Shown here in pieces: positions 1-10,709 of a stretch of DNA of 64,000 nt. A model generated the notes under the pieces. That model worked only from the letters and a program-made list of their open reading frames with translations, did no database searches and was not told the DNA's origin. Within the stretch, counting starts at the first letter, position 1, and each line of letters opens with the position of its first letter. The DNA comes from Crocodylus rhombifer (taxonomy: Eukaryota; Chordata; Crocodylia; Crocodylidae). Where the stretch lies: NCBI GenBank assembly GCA_038503035.1, contig JAVSML010021685.1:62001-126000 (forward strand), given 5' to 3'. The position numbers were made by a program, and so were the translations under genes.

Positions 1-605
1 AGACCACAATTGGCCAGTTTTGCCAAGAGGTGATCATAGGATACTAGATTGAAGGCTTTTTTGAAGTCAAGATATATGACATCAATCTCTTCTCCCCTGT
101 CCAGTTGATAGGTCACCTGGTCATAGAAGGAAATGAGATTGGTCAAGCAAAACCTACCCACAAGCCATGCTGGCTATCCCTCAGGATATTGGCATCAGCC
201 AGTCCATTAAGGATGGCCTCTTTAATAAACTTTTCTAAGATCTTCCCTGGGATAGAAGTCAGGCTGATGGGCCTATAGTTTGCCAGATCCACTTTCCTCC
301 CTTTCTTGAAGATCGGCACCACATTGGCCTTCTTCCAGTCTTCGGGCACTGCACCAGAGCACCAGGAGTTTTCAAAGTTTTGTGCCAGGTGCTGGGGTAT
401 GATGCTTGCCAGCTCCTTGAGTACCCTGGGGTGTAGATTGTCAGGGCCGGCTGGTTTGAAGGTATCCTGCCTCTCAAGGTGTTCCTTCACAAGGTCAGCA
501 TTGATGGACGGCAGGGGATCTCCCTCACCCAGATCTCCCTGTCCCATAGTGGGCATGGGAGTCCCATGGTACTAATGAAAGACCGATGCAAAGTACCCAT
601 TTATC
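1..605 (-). mobile_element. CR1 LINE fragment, ORF2 reverse transcriptase part, cut by window edge
   Basis: Reading the minus strand, 556-143 encodes 137 residues of a CR1 RT: the PDNLHPRVLKEL block, VPEDWKKANVVPIFKKG and NYRPISLTSIPGKILEK. A frame change near 142 leads to TNLISFYDQVT and motif A (YLDFKKAFN), after which the window ends. At the other end, 605-575 still reads as the residues N-G-Y-F-A-S-V-F seen upstream of RT in this family. The protein would have been the polymerase for target-primed reverse transcription. At least one frameshift makes it non-functional. It differs from its neighbour at 606-2420 enough to be another CR1 subfamily. The true 3' end lies left of base 1. Confidence 0.93.
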
Positions 606-2420
606 AAGTCCGACCCCCTGCTATGGCAGGAAAGAGTACTGGGGTCAAACAACCCCAGCAAGGTGTACATCTAGCCTCCTCTTAAAGAGCCCCAGGGTTG
701 GAGCCAGCACCACTTCTCTTGGAAGTTGGTTCCAGATCCTAGCCGCCATGACAGTGAAGTAGCGCCTCCTGATATCTAGCCTAAATCTACCCACTGCCAG
801 CTTGTGACCATTATTTCTAGTCACTCCTGGTAGTGCTCAGGGGAACAGGGACTTCCCCAGTGCCTGCTGGTCCCCTCTGACTAGTTTGTAACAGGCCACT
901 AGATCCCCCCTCAGCCTTCTCTTGTGGAGGCTAAACAGGTTCAGGTCCCATAGCCTCTCCTCGTAGGGCCTGCCCTGCTGCCCCCTAATCATGCGAGTGG
1001 CCCTCCTCTGGACCCGCTCCATGTTGTCCACATCCCTCCTGAAGTGCAGTGCCCAAAACTGGACGCAGTACTCCAACTGTGGCCTGACCAGTGTCGCATA
1101 GAGGGGGAGGATCACCTCCTTGGACCTCCTTGAGATGCATCTGTGGATGCATGACAAGGTACTTCCTGACTGCATCCCCACACTGCTGGCCCACATTCAT
1201 CTTGGCATCAATGATGACTCCAAGATCCTTTTCTGCCTCTGCACTGATGAGAAGGGAGTTCCCCAGCCTGTAGGTATGCTGCTGGTTCTTTCTCCCCAGA
1301 TGCAGCACCTTGGATTTGTTAGTGTTGAAACCCTTCCTGTTCTTACCCGCCCACCCCTGTAACCTGTTTCAGTCCAATTGCAGCCTATTCCTCCCTTCTA
1401 GCATGCCCACTTCCCCCCACATCTTAGTGTTATTTGTGAATTTGAACAGGGTGCTTTTTACCCCCTTGTCAAAGTCGCTGATGAAGATTTTGAATAGTGG
1501 GGGCCCGAGGAACGAGCCCTGGGGGACCCCACTGCCCACAGCTCTCCAGGTTGAATAGGACCCATCCACCAACACTCTCTGGGCACAGCCCTCCAGCCAG
1601 TTAGTGAACCATTTGACTGTGTAGGTGTCGACACCACAGTCCCCTAGTTTTTTTAATGAGAATGGGGTGAGAGACAGTGTCAAAGGCCTTCCTAAAGTCC
1701 AGGAAGACTACGTCCAGTGCTACCCCTGCATCTAAGGATTTTGTGACCTGGTCATAGAAGGCCACCAGGTTGGTCTGACAGGACCTGCCGCTAATGAACC
1801 CGTGTTGGTTGCCCCAAAGCATAATCTCCCCTGCTGGCTCCTCATGGACATGTACTAGGATAATTCTCTCAAAAAGCTTACCCAGGATCGAGGTAAGACT
1901 AACTGGACTATAGTTCCCCGGGTCCATCTTCCTCTTTTTTTTGAAGATGGGAACCACGTTGGCCCTCTTCCAGTTCTCTGGCACCACACCAGAGCACCAT
2001 GAGGGCTTGTAGAGCTGTGCCAGGGGTCCTGCAATGACCTCTGCTAATTCCCTCAGCACTCTGGGGTGGAGATCGTCAGGACCAGATGATTTAAATACAT
2101 CCAGTCCCTCCAGAAGTTCCCTGACTAGATCCTCATTGACCCGAGGCCTGGATGTGCCTCCCCTGGGACCCACGGGAGTCCTGGTGGTGGGGGGTGACCC
2201 AGTCCCTGCTCAGGAAAATGGAAGCAAAGAAATTGTTAAATAGGTTATCTTTGTCATCTGGTGCAACGACCAGATTTCCTAGCGTATCTTGCAGAGGCCC
2301 CATGTTACCCGGTACCTTCTTTTTACCCCCTATGTTTTTAAAAAAGGACTTCTTGTTGTCCTTGATCCGAGTAGTTAGTCCCAGTTCCACCTTGGCCTTC
2401 CTGACATTGTACTTCTGTTA
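606..2420 (-). mobile_element. CR1 LINE, 5'-truncated, decayed ORF2 and 3' UTR
   Basis: The 3' UTR lies at 606-836 and ORF2 extends right to about 2420, so the element runs on the minus strand. In coding order: linker KAKVELGL..IKDNKK (about 2415-2330), RT start DVFKSSGPDDLHPRVL (2173 downward), VPENWKRANVVPIFKKK, motif A FLDFRKAFDTVSHP near 1690, then a frameshift near 1660. Next come VGSGVPQGS and FKFTNNTK, where the catalytic FADD of motif C has become FTNN. A C-terminal part with MLHLGRK, LVRPQLEYCVQFW and RVQRRATRM follows in two more frames (1308-837). The usual last ~40 bases of the CR1 3' end are missing at 606. Both catalytic Asp of motif C are lost, so it is dead. Confidence 0.93.
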
Positions 2421-2515
2421 ATACAGCCTTCACTATAATCCCCATGGTCTTATCTAAGCAGTGGCTTTCTGACCAATAGTCCCCAGTTTATATTTATTCA
2501 TTTGATTATATAGGG

Positions 2516-3130
2516 CAGTGATTCTCAACAGGGTTTCACAGCACACTGGGGTGCCTTGAGATCCTTTCTGGGGTGCTGCATGGTGCCACACAATATTGGC
2601 ACTCTTAAGGCATTTCTAGACATTACCCTATGGCAATGTTGTTACTGCAACATGCTTTAGTACTTCCTTTTGGAAGTATGGATAGTACTTGCTTTAGTAT
2701 TTGCTTTTGGAAGTACACAGTATGCGTGGTGCACGGTTATTTTTAGCAGGTACTTTGCCATAGCAGCACGCTGTAATGCGAGGAGCATGCTGCTACCACG
2801 AAATAGATGCTCGTCACATGTAGGCACCTGTGGACACTATGCCGTCGTAGTGCATTGCTATGGTGATGTAGCATCATGTGTAGATACTCCCGTACATGTG
2901 CAAACACCTGCACATGATTCACAAAGTAAACCCAGATATTTTGAATAGAAATCCACAGTATCACAAACATTCTGCCCTGTTGTGATTTTTCTGAGTTCTT
3001 TGCAACAGAAAAATTGCTCTCTTATTTTTTTGTAGTAAAAAATTATTGAAACCTAAGGGCTGGCATTTTTCAAAGGGTGCTTTGAGTCTAATGACAGGTG
3101 ATTCAAGTCTAAAAAGGTTGGGAAGCACTG
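2516..3130. mobile_element. hAT-like non-autonomous DNA transposon (family shared with 52689-52985)
   Basis: The left end reads CAGTGATTCTCAAC and the right end, reverse-complemented, CAGTGCTTCCCAAC, a typical hAT-like terminal inverted repeat. The 8-bp flanks 2508-2515 (ATATAGGG) and 3131-3138 (CTATTGGG) match at 6 of 8 positions, consistent with an old target-site duplication. No transposase is present. The body resembles 52689-52985, sharing the GGGTGCCTTGAG block and the block ending in AAAAAGGTTG. A second element interrupts it at 2608-2891. Confidence 0.75.
2608..2891. mobile_element. MITE nested in the hAT-like element, Harbinger-like
   Basis: The related copy at 52689-52985 runs directly from the GGTGCCATGCAATGTTAGC block to TTGATTCAC, whereas here about 284 bp separate the same two blocks. 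The extra sequence starts after TTA (2605-2607) and is followed by GTA (2892-2894), close to a TWA target duplication. Its ends, GGCATTTCTAGACAT and the complement of ATGTGTAGATACTCCC, are roughly inverted. No coding capacity is present. Boundaries are good to a few bases and the superfamily is tentative. Confidence 0.5.
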
Positions 3131-3138
3131 CTATTGGG

Positions 3139-4259
3139 ATTCTTTCTTCTTGAATTTAATTTGAATCCATTCCTCTCAATTATTAAGGAAAAGTGGATTC
3201 TGTTTCTGTCCTCCAACACTTTATAAAAAATACCTACAATCATTTTGTCATCAGAAATTCAAAGTATTATCAGCATGGCCATGCTTAGCTCCAGAGAGAG
3301 AAAAAGAGGGAGAGGGAGGGAGGTGAGGTAGTTAGGCATAACAGGGCAGCTTCGTGCCCTGGGTGCTTTAGCATAGCTACTTGCTGCACAGATAATAGCA
3401 GAGGAAGCTATTTTTATACCCTGGCTCCTACCAGTTATGTAACTGGACTTGGTCATTATCTATACTGGGGTTCTTAGCCATGAATGTGGTTATAATGATG
3501 GAGTTGCACCAACACAAATTATGGTATCTACTGGTATGCTTTGTCAACTGTAGGGATTTATACTGGTGTTATTCTGCACTGATGGATAAAAACACTTATA
3601 GGTTATGAGGTCTTAATGTCTTGGGTCACTCCTCAGTATTTCCTGGTATACTGTAGGATCTACTGGTTTATTGAATAAGACTAGAACCAGGTAGCCTAGA
3701 ACCAGGGGATATAGGGTGGATCTGGGTGGGTGGGGGTGCCCTTTCTTTGATTCCTGGTCGACTGCCAGGCAGCGGCACCAGCTTTTCTAGTTAGGCAGTG
3801 CTGAGGAAGTCAACTGACTTCATGGCTTATTATAATCTACCTGATCCTTTCTAAACTCTTCATTCCACAGGTGTTAATGACCCTGTCTTCTTTTTAATGG
3901 TCTTGATTTTCCATCAATCAAGCTATCCTTTCTTCTGCAATTCTGTTGTATGTTAGCTGCTCCTGATAATGAAGCTCCTATTGCACAGCCCTGCATATTG
4001 TTTTTTTTAACTCATTCCAATGAATTTGTATTTGTTTTTGCTTCAATCTTAAACTGAAAGATACAGCCCTAGACCCTTAGCATATTAGTAAAGCTTTTGG
4101 TTTATTTTTAACCAGAGGAAAAAATTTGCTGTTTTTAGATGTGATGATGCACCATACCATCTACACTCCCTCTTTTAAAACTCTAGATCTGCCCATTTAT
4201 ACAAATAAAGTCATTAGGGGCGCCATCTCTAAATTAGAACTTTGGAGGTATCGGAATGC
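3139..4259. other. Intergenic sequence, nothing recognised
   Basis: Mostly AT-rich unique-looking sequence with a short purine-rich run at 3292-3330. No exon-like reading frame or repeat terminus was seen. Confidence 0.5.
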
Positions 4260-4410
4260 TGGAAGGTTAAGGGGGAAAGGGGCAAGAAATAGCTCATTCT
4301 GGATATGCCTTGCTTAAATACTATTGTCCCCTCTTTGCCACTGTGAAAAGCAGGATACTGGACTAGACAGCACTGTGGCCTGACCCATTGTGGCATTTCT
4401 TATGTTCTTA
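4260..4410 (+). mobile_element. CR1/L3-type LINE 3'-end fragment
   Basis: The stretch from about 4335 to 4410 follows the 3'-end pattern of CR1/L3-like LINEs: GGATACTGGACTAGACAG, then CCTGACCCATTGTGGC and a terminal TCTTATGTTCTTA. The part before 4330 is assigned only because no other boundary is visible. No coding sequence remains. Confidence 0.6.
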
Positions 4411-4636
4411 AGAAGTTATTTAGGTTCCAGAGGCCCTACTAAAAGGAAGTTTGCCATAATATAAATCATTTGAGAAGGGAAAAAAAGTATTTGGATCTTA
4501 ATTTTTGCATAGTTTAAGAGTGTTCAAAGAAAGGATTATATAGGATCTGAGCTCCTATATAATAATGATTTCTACTACTCACATTTGTTAATTTTATGTT
4601 AAATGAATATGAGACCCCCCATTCCAGTGTTTTCTT

Positions 4637-4795
4637 AGGCAACAGCCTACTTTGTCGGATGTTTCCTCTTAGCTTCTAATTAAGTGGCCATGCACCTATG
4701 AAAGCTTATGCCCTTCTGAATGAGTTAGTCTTTAGGTGCCACCCTGTCCTGCCTTATGTCTGACTTCCAACTAACATAGCTAACTACTCTCTACA
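4637..4795 (+). repeat. Penelope-type 3'-tail-like fragment
   Basis: The sequence holds ATGAAAGCTTATGCCC, GTTAGTCTTTAGGTGCCAC and an end near AACTAACATAGCTAACTA. I recognise this order from a common sauropsid repeat whose tail follows a GIY-YIG reading frame. The same tail, inverted and more decayed, is at 27164-27300. The family assignment rests on recall of the pattern, not on an alignment. Confidence 0.5.
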
Positions 4796-6119
4796 TTTTT
4801 TTTAAATGTACAATATATCTTCCCCACTCTCCCCTACCCCACTCTTCACCAACCCCTCACTTCTGTTTCTGTCTCTGGGTTTTTGCCTTTGCTTAAACTG
4901 AACTCTCTATGGTAGAAGAATCTAACATCTCTTTGATTTTTACTGCTTTCAGGCTATGTGGACAGATTTTTTTCTGAGTTTGCATAACTAGTTCATGGAA
5001 AAATCAAATTTGGTTGTGTTGGTTTTGGTGTGTAATAATGCTCATGAAGTTTCAACTGTTGTAATAAATGAGATTTCAAGTATCTTGTTTAAACATTGTT
5101 GAAAGAAGGTGTAGTTAATGAGTGAACCTTTTAGTTTCATTCTCTAGTCAATTTTGTAAGTGGGTGGATTTTTTTCAAAGTTTAATAATGGGATTTTTTT
5201 CCTTGCTTGGTATGGCTAGGGTGTATTATGGTTTACTACATTTGGAATTGCTGTTCCAACTTTGTCTTTTCTTTTGGGTGCTGTCAGTAACTTTCCTGCA
5301 GTCTGAAGATTACTTTGTTCTTGTTCTTGTCTGTTGTTCTTTATCAGAGCTGGAAACAGGATTTCTTTGTGGTTTTCATTTTTCCTGTTTTAGTCTCTTT
5401 TTTAAAAACATTTTAAAAGAAGGTTCTTCTTTGGCCTTGAGATGTTTAGTACTTGTATGGTTTTCCTATCATTCATAAATGTTGCAGTTGGAGGAAGGCT
5501 TTACTAAAAGATGTGGCTCACATTTGGAACCAAACCCATCAGACTCATGCCCAGTATGCTCTCTGGTAGTTATAAGCTCCATAGGTTTCAGCTCTTGCTA
5601 TTGAGCTTTGCATTTGAGTTCAGAGCGATTCAGACTGTCAATCACCCTGTGCAATTCTGCAGGGATTTCTGTAGGGGATTCTCCTAAGGAGAATTGAAAT
5701 TAAGATGTCTACTGATATCTTACCTTTTAAAGACATGTTGATGTATTTTAATACCCAGGACACCAAGATGCAAAATTAAATATAGATGCTGTCTAAGACA
5801 CTACTTAATTTACCCATACATCCTTGGCCCTGAGGCCACCTATCAGGCAAGGTTATCAATATTTTTCCTTGACTTTTCATGTAGACTCTGGAGCTCACCC
5901 ATAAAGAACACTATGTTAAAGGTTAGAAAAAAATAACATTTAAAAGCAATGCAAAGACAGCAAAGGTGGAGCTAGCTGATCACAGAGAGAAGCTGAGGAT
6001 GTATCCTTTGGAGTGGTGTGGTGGCCAGGTCCCTCGGGAGCTCCAAGGACATTTGTGCTGTTGTGTGTAGAGTATATCTACCTGCCTTGAGGGTGACGAT
6101 TGCAGCATATGTAAGTATA
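4796..6119. other. Intergenic, no gene seen
   Basis: AT-rich sequence. A 118-codon open frame at 5122-5478 is rich in Leu, Phe and Ser from T-rich DNA and has no recognisable domain or splice context, so it is not called as a gene. Confidence 0.5.
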
Positions 6120-6127
6120 ACCTAAAC

Positions 6128-6471
6128 CAGTGTTTCTCAACCTGTGGTACGCATACCCCTGGGGGTATGTGAGACACGGGCAGGGGGTACATGGGTGCTG
6201 TGTTTTGGTCTTTGCCTGCTCGGGCTGGAAGTTCTGGCCTCCGCCTCTCCCACCATGTCCAGTGTGCCAGGGCTTTCACTCCCCAGCATCAGTGTGCCGG
6301 GGGATAGGGAGGGAGGCCCCATGCAGGCTGCTTTGCCCTGGGCTGTGGTGGAAAAAGTGGGACTTGGCTCACGGCAGCAAAACTGGAAGTGCCATGGTGG
6401 AACTTCCAGTTTTGCTTTTGCCGTGTTGATCAGCAGGGGGTACACAAGGTAACAAAGGTGGAGAACTACTG
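6128..6471. mobile_element. hAT non-autonomous element with 8-bp target duplication
   Basis: Terminal repeats are CAGTGTTTCTCAACCTGT on the left and, reverse-complemented from the right, CAGTAGTTCTCCACCTTT (14 of 18 match). The flanks ACCTAAAC (6120-6127) and GCCTAAAC (6472-6479) match at 7 of 8 positions, the 8-bp duplication expected of hAT transposases. The 344-bp interior has no transposase. GGGGGTA-type motifs near both ends (6170-6190 and 6435-6442) are also related. Confidence 0.85.
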
Positions 6472-6479
6472 GCCTAAAC

Positions 6480-8027
6480 AATACCTAGCCAGTTTGAGTG
6501 ACAATAGCAGTGCTGACAGCATCACAGGCTAAGAGGCACAAGCTGTACACTATACCTTTTAGGACCCTAATACATGCTTGGATAGCTAGCCCATGCTAAA
6601 GCTTAAACTACCATGGCTAGTATCCAAACCAGCTTCCTCAAAGCTATCAAAGGTCTCTCTACACATACTGCTGTTGCATCTCTGATTGCGGTGCAGACAT
6701 ACCCCAGCATGTGTATGAAAGCATGTGTATGCCCATTTATGCTCACACAATGTACCCTCCAGCAGCTCAACTGCTTTTTTACATTAGCAGTTATGACCAT
6801 AGGCTATGTATAAGTGATATGGCATTATAGAGTTGCAAAGACACACAAAGTTTCTAATTTCCAGTGCCTTTTCCTCTTGGATAATAAATATTTTAAAACA
6901 GTTCTTCTTTCATTTTTCATTACTGTTGGGTTTCCTTACAGACTAAATGTATAAGCTATTAAAGTTTTCCTATGGACTTTCTTTTAAGACAGAGGGTGCA
7001 GGGGTCTGGTTCAGGAAGAAAACATTTGTCAAGAAAGTGCTTTGTAACAAACTGATGCAGTTTGATCTATAAAATGGATACATACAGAGGGTCATTAAAG
7101 GACTCAGAGCACCCACAGTTCACAGATTTCAAGTCTGGAAAATGCCAGTAGATGATGCTGTGATTCCTGAAATGAAAGAATCCAATGGAAGGGCAGGGTC
7201 AGATATGAGAGAGACCAATTTCCTTTTATGGCAGAATCGTTTGCCTTAATAAACCTCTTAACTAAAATACACTGTGGACCTCAACATATTTTAGATTGTG
7301 GTATTTTATTTCTTACAAGCACATGTAAATATCATTATAGCAGCTACTTTAGCATTTGTTTCCTTCTTTAGTTTCTATGATCAAGATTTTAAAAGTGCTT
7401 GTGACTGTGGTTGCCTTAATGTGGGGGGTGATAGATTGAGATATTCTGAAAATCATGGACCTCTTTAGTGTCCAAGATTAGGTAGCCAAAAGCTGCCACC
7501 CTGATAATCACTAGTTGGTTTTGAAAAATGTAGCCCCTAGTCATAGGCTTAAATTGTTTCTTTCCCCCTTCCCCCTTGCTATAAAGTTTTAGAACTAATA
7601 GCAATTATCCATCTAATAAATACAGGGTTTCTTTTATCCTGATACTGTTTAGCCAAGATGATACAGAACAGCTGTCAGGAACTAAATGTATTCATAATGT
7701 CCAACCTTTAAAAAGTGCATCTGTTAAGAATTTAATAAAAATCATACCTTATTTTTTTAATCTTTTAAATAAAAGGTCCTTTTGTAAAAGGAAAGCTTTT
7801 TAAAATATTCTTTGTTATGTTATTCCTCGTTATTACACAGAATCTTTCATTTCTGTTCCAGAGTGATGACATCAAGTATTATTCTTTTAAGTAAAGCAGA
7901 GGGAATTTCTGGGCTGACTGGGAAAAGATGAAAAACCAGGGAGGAAAGGGATTTGGATGAAAGGGAGGAGGAGAAATATTTCCCCTTGAATTTCAATGCC
8001 ATTCTTACAGTGATGTAAGAGTGATGT
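6480..8027. other. Intergenic, nothing recognised
   Basis: AT-rich sequence with short homopolymer runs. No coding or repeat structure could be supported. Confidence 0.5.
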
Positions 8028-8645
8028 TATAGGCATGATTGTAGAGAAATTATGCAAGAAGGAAGGATTTTTTTTAGGGTGATATATTTTATTAGATCAA
8101 CTGCATCAATAGGATAGACTTAGCCAAGCTTTCTTCATCAGGTCTCTGATCACAGGAAGGCAGGCACAGCATAGTTGAAGGTGGTTTCCCAGTTTTTCCA
8201 AAGTTCTTCTGCATACTTGTGTTGTATTTATAGAGCTGTGTATGTTAGCTAGAGGGCTGCAGATGATTAGTCCCCTCGGGATGGTGTTATGTTTTTTGCA
8301 CAAGCTTAAGAAGAAGATGTTGCTGTGTTGTCTGGTTTCTTTTTCTTTAGGTTGTGGATTTTCCATTGTAAGCAGTGGATTTCAATATCTTCTATGTTAC
8401 AGTAGTGCAAGATTGATGTTGTAGACATAGTGGCCCAGAAATTATGCAAGAGACAAGGATACCTTTTTCTGGAACAACTATGTAGTTGGGATAAAGTTAG
8501 ACAAGCTTTTGAATGCAAGATATTCTTCATCAGATCTCTGATAACAGGAAGCCAGGCACAGGTATAGCACAGGACGGCATTCTTAGTAACATGATTGGAC
8601 TGGATTATCCATATACAGAGGCCATTTTCAGCTGAAGTAAGGGAC
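8028..8645 (-). repeat. Dispersed retroelement-like repeat in two partial direct copies
   Basis: Two direct segments share several blocks: AATTATGCAAGA followed by AGGA, then CAAGCTTT, TTCTTCATCAG, TCTCTGAT and ACAGGAAG-CAGGCACAG. They start near 8050 and 8435. The TTTTATTAGATCAACT-type start with AAGCTTT and CTTCATCAG resembles tails of Penelope-like repeats common in reptile genomes. The interior 8240-8410 is also related to 28975-29046 and 29500-29580. Partial tandem copies with terminal direct repeats are typical of Penelope-like elements, but no RT or GIY-YIG frame is readable here. Confidence 0.45.
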
Positions 8646-9581
8646 ACAGCAAAAATAAACTGAATAATATATTGTTAAGTTGCCTAGTGGTCTCATTCAA
8701 ACTTGTACTGAACTATTGCCAAATTGTAATCAACCCCCACTAGGAACATAAGCAGACAAGGATTAAAAGGAGGATGATAACATTGCTGATTGTTTACCCA
8801 TCCAGGCTCAGAAGTTTGTCACAGGGTGATAACCTATAAATACAGACTCTCAAATTTATAAGGAAAAATTCCAGCTTAGACTTCAAGATGTGTCTTGTGT
8901 TTGAAGATGCTGAAGGTAAATACATATGGTATTTATACCTTATTGGAAATGGCAACTTATGAAAAATTAGTCCGTTAATTGTCATTTATATTCATTCAAT
9001 TACTCAAGAAATAAAAGTAGGTCGATCTTATAAAAAAAGCAATAGAAATGTTAATCAGCCTACGACAACAGTGCATAGGATACCCAAAAAAAGGGTTTAC
9101 CACCTCTCAGATGTTGCTAGGTAACAGCATTGCACCCTCAGAATCACTGCTGATCCAATGAGAGTCAGTTCTGATGATGTAATAAGATAGCTGATGCTTT
9201 TATCTTGTGTTTCAATGATCACTTGTCACACAATATTCTTGGAGCTTCGGTAGTGGGGGCTCTGAGAAAGCCAGTTTGAGCAACTTATACTTTGTCAGAG
9301 GCTATTGCAGCTCTCCAGTGTGCTAACTGATATAAATTCTGTCTAGGTATGAAATCATCTGTAGTGAGTTATGTGGTGAAATACTGAGAGCAGCTTATAG
9401 AAAAACTTACACTTGAGCAAGGATGCTGGGCATTGGGTGTGGTTTAGAATCATCATAAACACACTAAAAAGAATGAATTTTCTTTAGCCACTCCCAGGCC
9501 TGTGTCCTGGGCAGCAGCAGTGACCAGGGTGATGGCAGGGGCTGGGCTAGCCCTGGAAGTGGCAGTAGCTGGGCTGGTGCC
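8646..9581. other. Intergenic, nothing recognised
   Basis: Unique-looking AT-rich sequence up to the hAT element at 9590. No gene evidence. Confidence 0.5.
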
Positions 9582-9589
9582 CTAGTCAC

Positions 9590-9925
9590 TAGGGCTGTGT
9601 GAAACAGCACCATTTCATTTCAACTTCTGTTTTGACACTTCAGTGGGACAGTGTTTTGTTCTGAGTTTTGTTTTGTTTCAAAAGTGCTGTTCCGTTTCAT
9701 TTAGTCGAAACTGTTTTGCTGTTTTGATGCTGTTTTGACATTTCGCCCATAGGCTATAATGGGGAAGCACGAAACTGCCTATAACTTTGCCATTTCTTGG
9801 CAGATTTGGATGAAAGCAGCAGGGATGGTAGCCCCTTCTGAGAGCACGAAGCCTGCCAAGTTTTAAGAAGATAGATGCAGGGTTTTTGGGAAACTGCACT
9901 TCAAGCTGCTGACATGCAGAACTTG

Positions 9926-9964
<39 letters not shown>

Positions 9965-10213
9965 AAAGCGCAGCTGTTTTTCCGTCCCTCCCCCAGTCAA
10001 TATCAGAGCAGTCCTTCCCCCCTCATCCCCCTCCCTCTGCTTAGTTTCTGTTTCCCTGCAAGCAAAAAACTTTTGAAATGTTTCGACTGCCCTCGTTTCG
10101 TTTCAAGACTGTTTCTGAAGCCTTCCATTTTGATTCAATCCTGCTGTTTCGAGCTCGAAATGAATCAAAACAGCATCAAAGTGAAACACCCAGCAAAATT
10201 TCTCACAGCCCTA
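9590..10213 (+). mobile_element. hAT MITE, copy 1 of a two-copy family
   Basis: The element starts TAGGGCTGTGTGAAA and ends TTTCTCACAGCCCTA, forming an inverted terminal repeat. The flanks CTAGTCAC (9582-9589) and CTAGGCAC (10214-10221) match at 7 of 8 positions, an 8-bp hAT target duplication. The interior is rich in TTTCGTTTC-type runs, contains the self-complementary TTTCGAGCTCGAAA at 10147-10160 and a (TG)n tract, and codes for nothing. It is homologous, in opposite orientation, to 55831-56911: both carry CATAGGCTATAA, GCAGGGATGGTAG-CCCTTCTGAG and the TTTCGAGCTCGAAA palindrome. Plus is an arbitrary reference orientation. Confidence 0.88.
9931..9960. repeat. (TG)n microsatellite
   Basis: Fifteen uninterrupted TG units inside the hAT MITE. 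Copy 2 of the MITE lacks this tract, so it expanded in this copy. Confidence 0.97.
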
Positions 10214-10622
10214 CTAGGCACCCACCCCTTATTATACTGTGGGCCACTCCAATGTCACCATATAAATATAACAAGGTTCCCTTTATGAGCTGTTGCATCC
10301 AAAATGTCCAAATCGCCACCAGCAAACGTGGCACAAAAAATCGGATTTTATGTTGCATTGTTTGGGGTCTAGACATCTGGAGTAGGTTGACAGGTTCAGG
10401 AATTCCAATTTTTGGCACATTTGCAGTGGACACATACTAAGAATTATATGCTGGAATACAGGACTGTCCTTCACAGCAGTTGCACCCATGTGTCACAGGG
10501 GCACTTGGGTGCCCCATGCCTTGAAGGAAATAAAGAGAGCTGCCAATCACCAGGGCAGCTCAGGTGCCGGTTGCTGGGGCAACCAGGCAGGTCATCTGAC
10601 CTGAAGAGGGCAGGGCCAGGCC

Positions 10623-10630
10623 TTTATAAA
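10623..10630 (+). promoter_or_regulatory. TATA-like box in the LTR
   Basis: TTTATAAA within a GC-rich context, about 130 bp inside the LTR, is positioned plausibly for a U3 promoter if the LTR is on the plus strand. Motif only, without functional evidence. Confidence 0.3.
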
Positions 10631-10673
10631 CAGCCCAGGCTGGAGCCTCGAGAGCAGTTCTCTCCAGACACCT

Positions 10674-10709
10674 GCAGGCGCAGGCGCAGGCGCAGGCGCA
10701 GGCGCAGGC
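10674..10709. repeat. (GCAGGC)6 hexanucleotide repeat
   Basis: Six exact tandem GCAGGC units inside the LTR. In one frame they translate to poly-arginine, an artefact of the repeat. Confidence 0.97.

Noticed and set aside
5122..5478. 118-codon frame that looks like a membrane protein
   Set aside because: The hydrophobic residues come from T-rich DNA; no start context, family motif or neighbouring exon supports it.
10529..10534. AATAAA as the LTR polyadenylation signal
   Set aside because: It lies upstream of the TATA-like site, so it cannot serve as the R-region signal in plus orientation.
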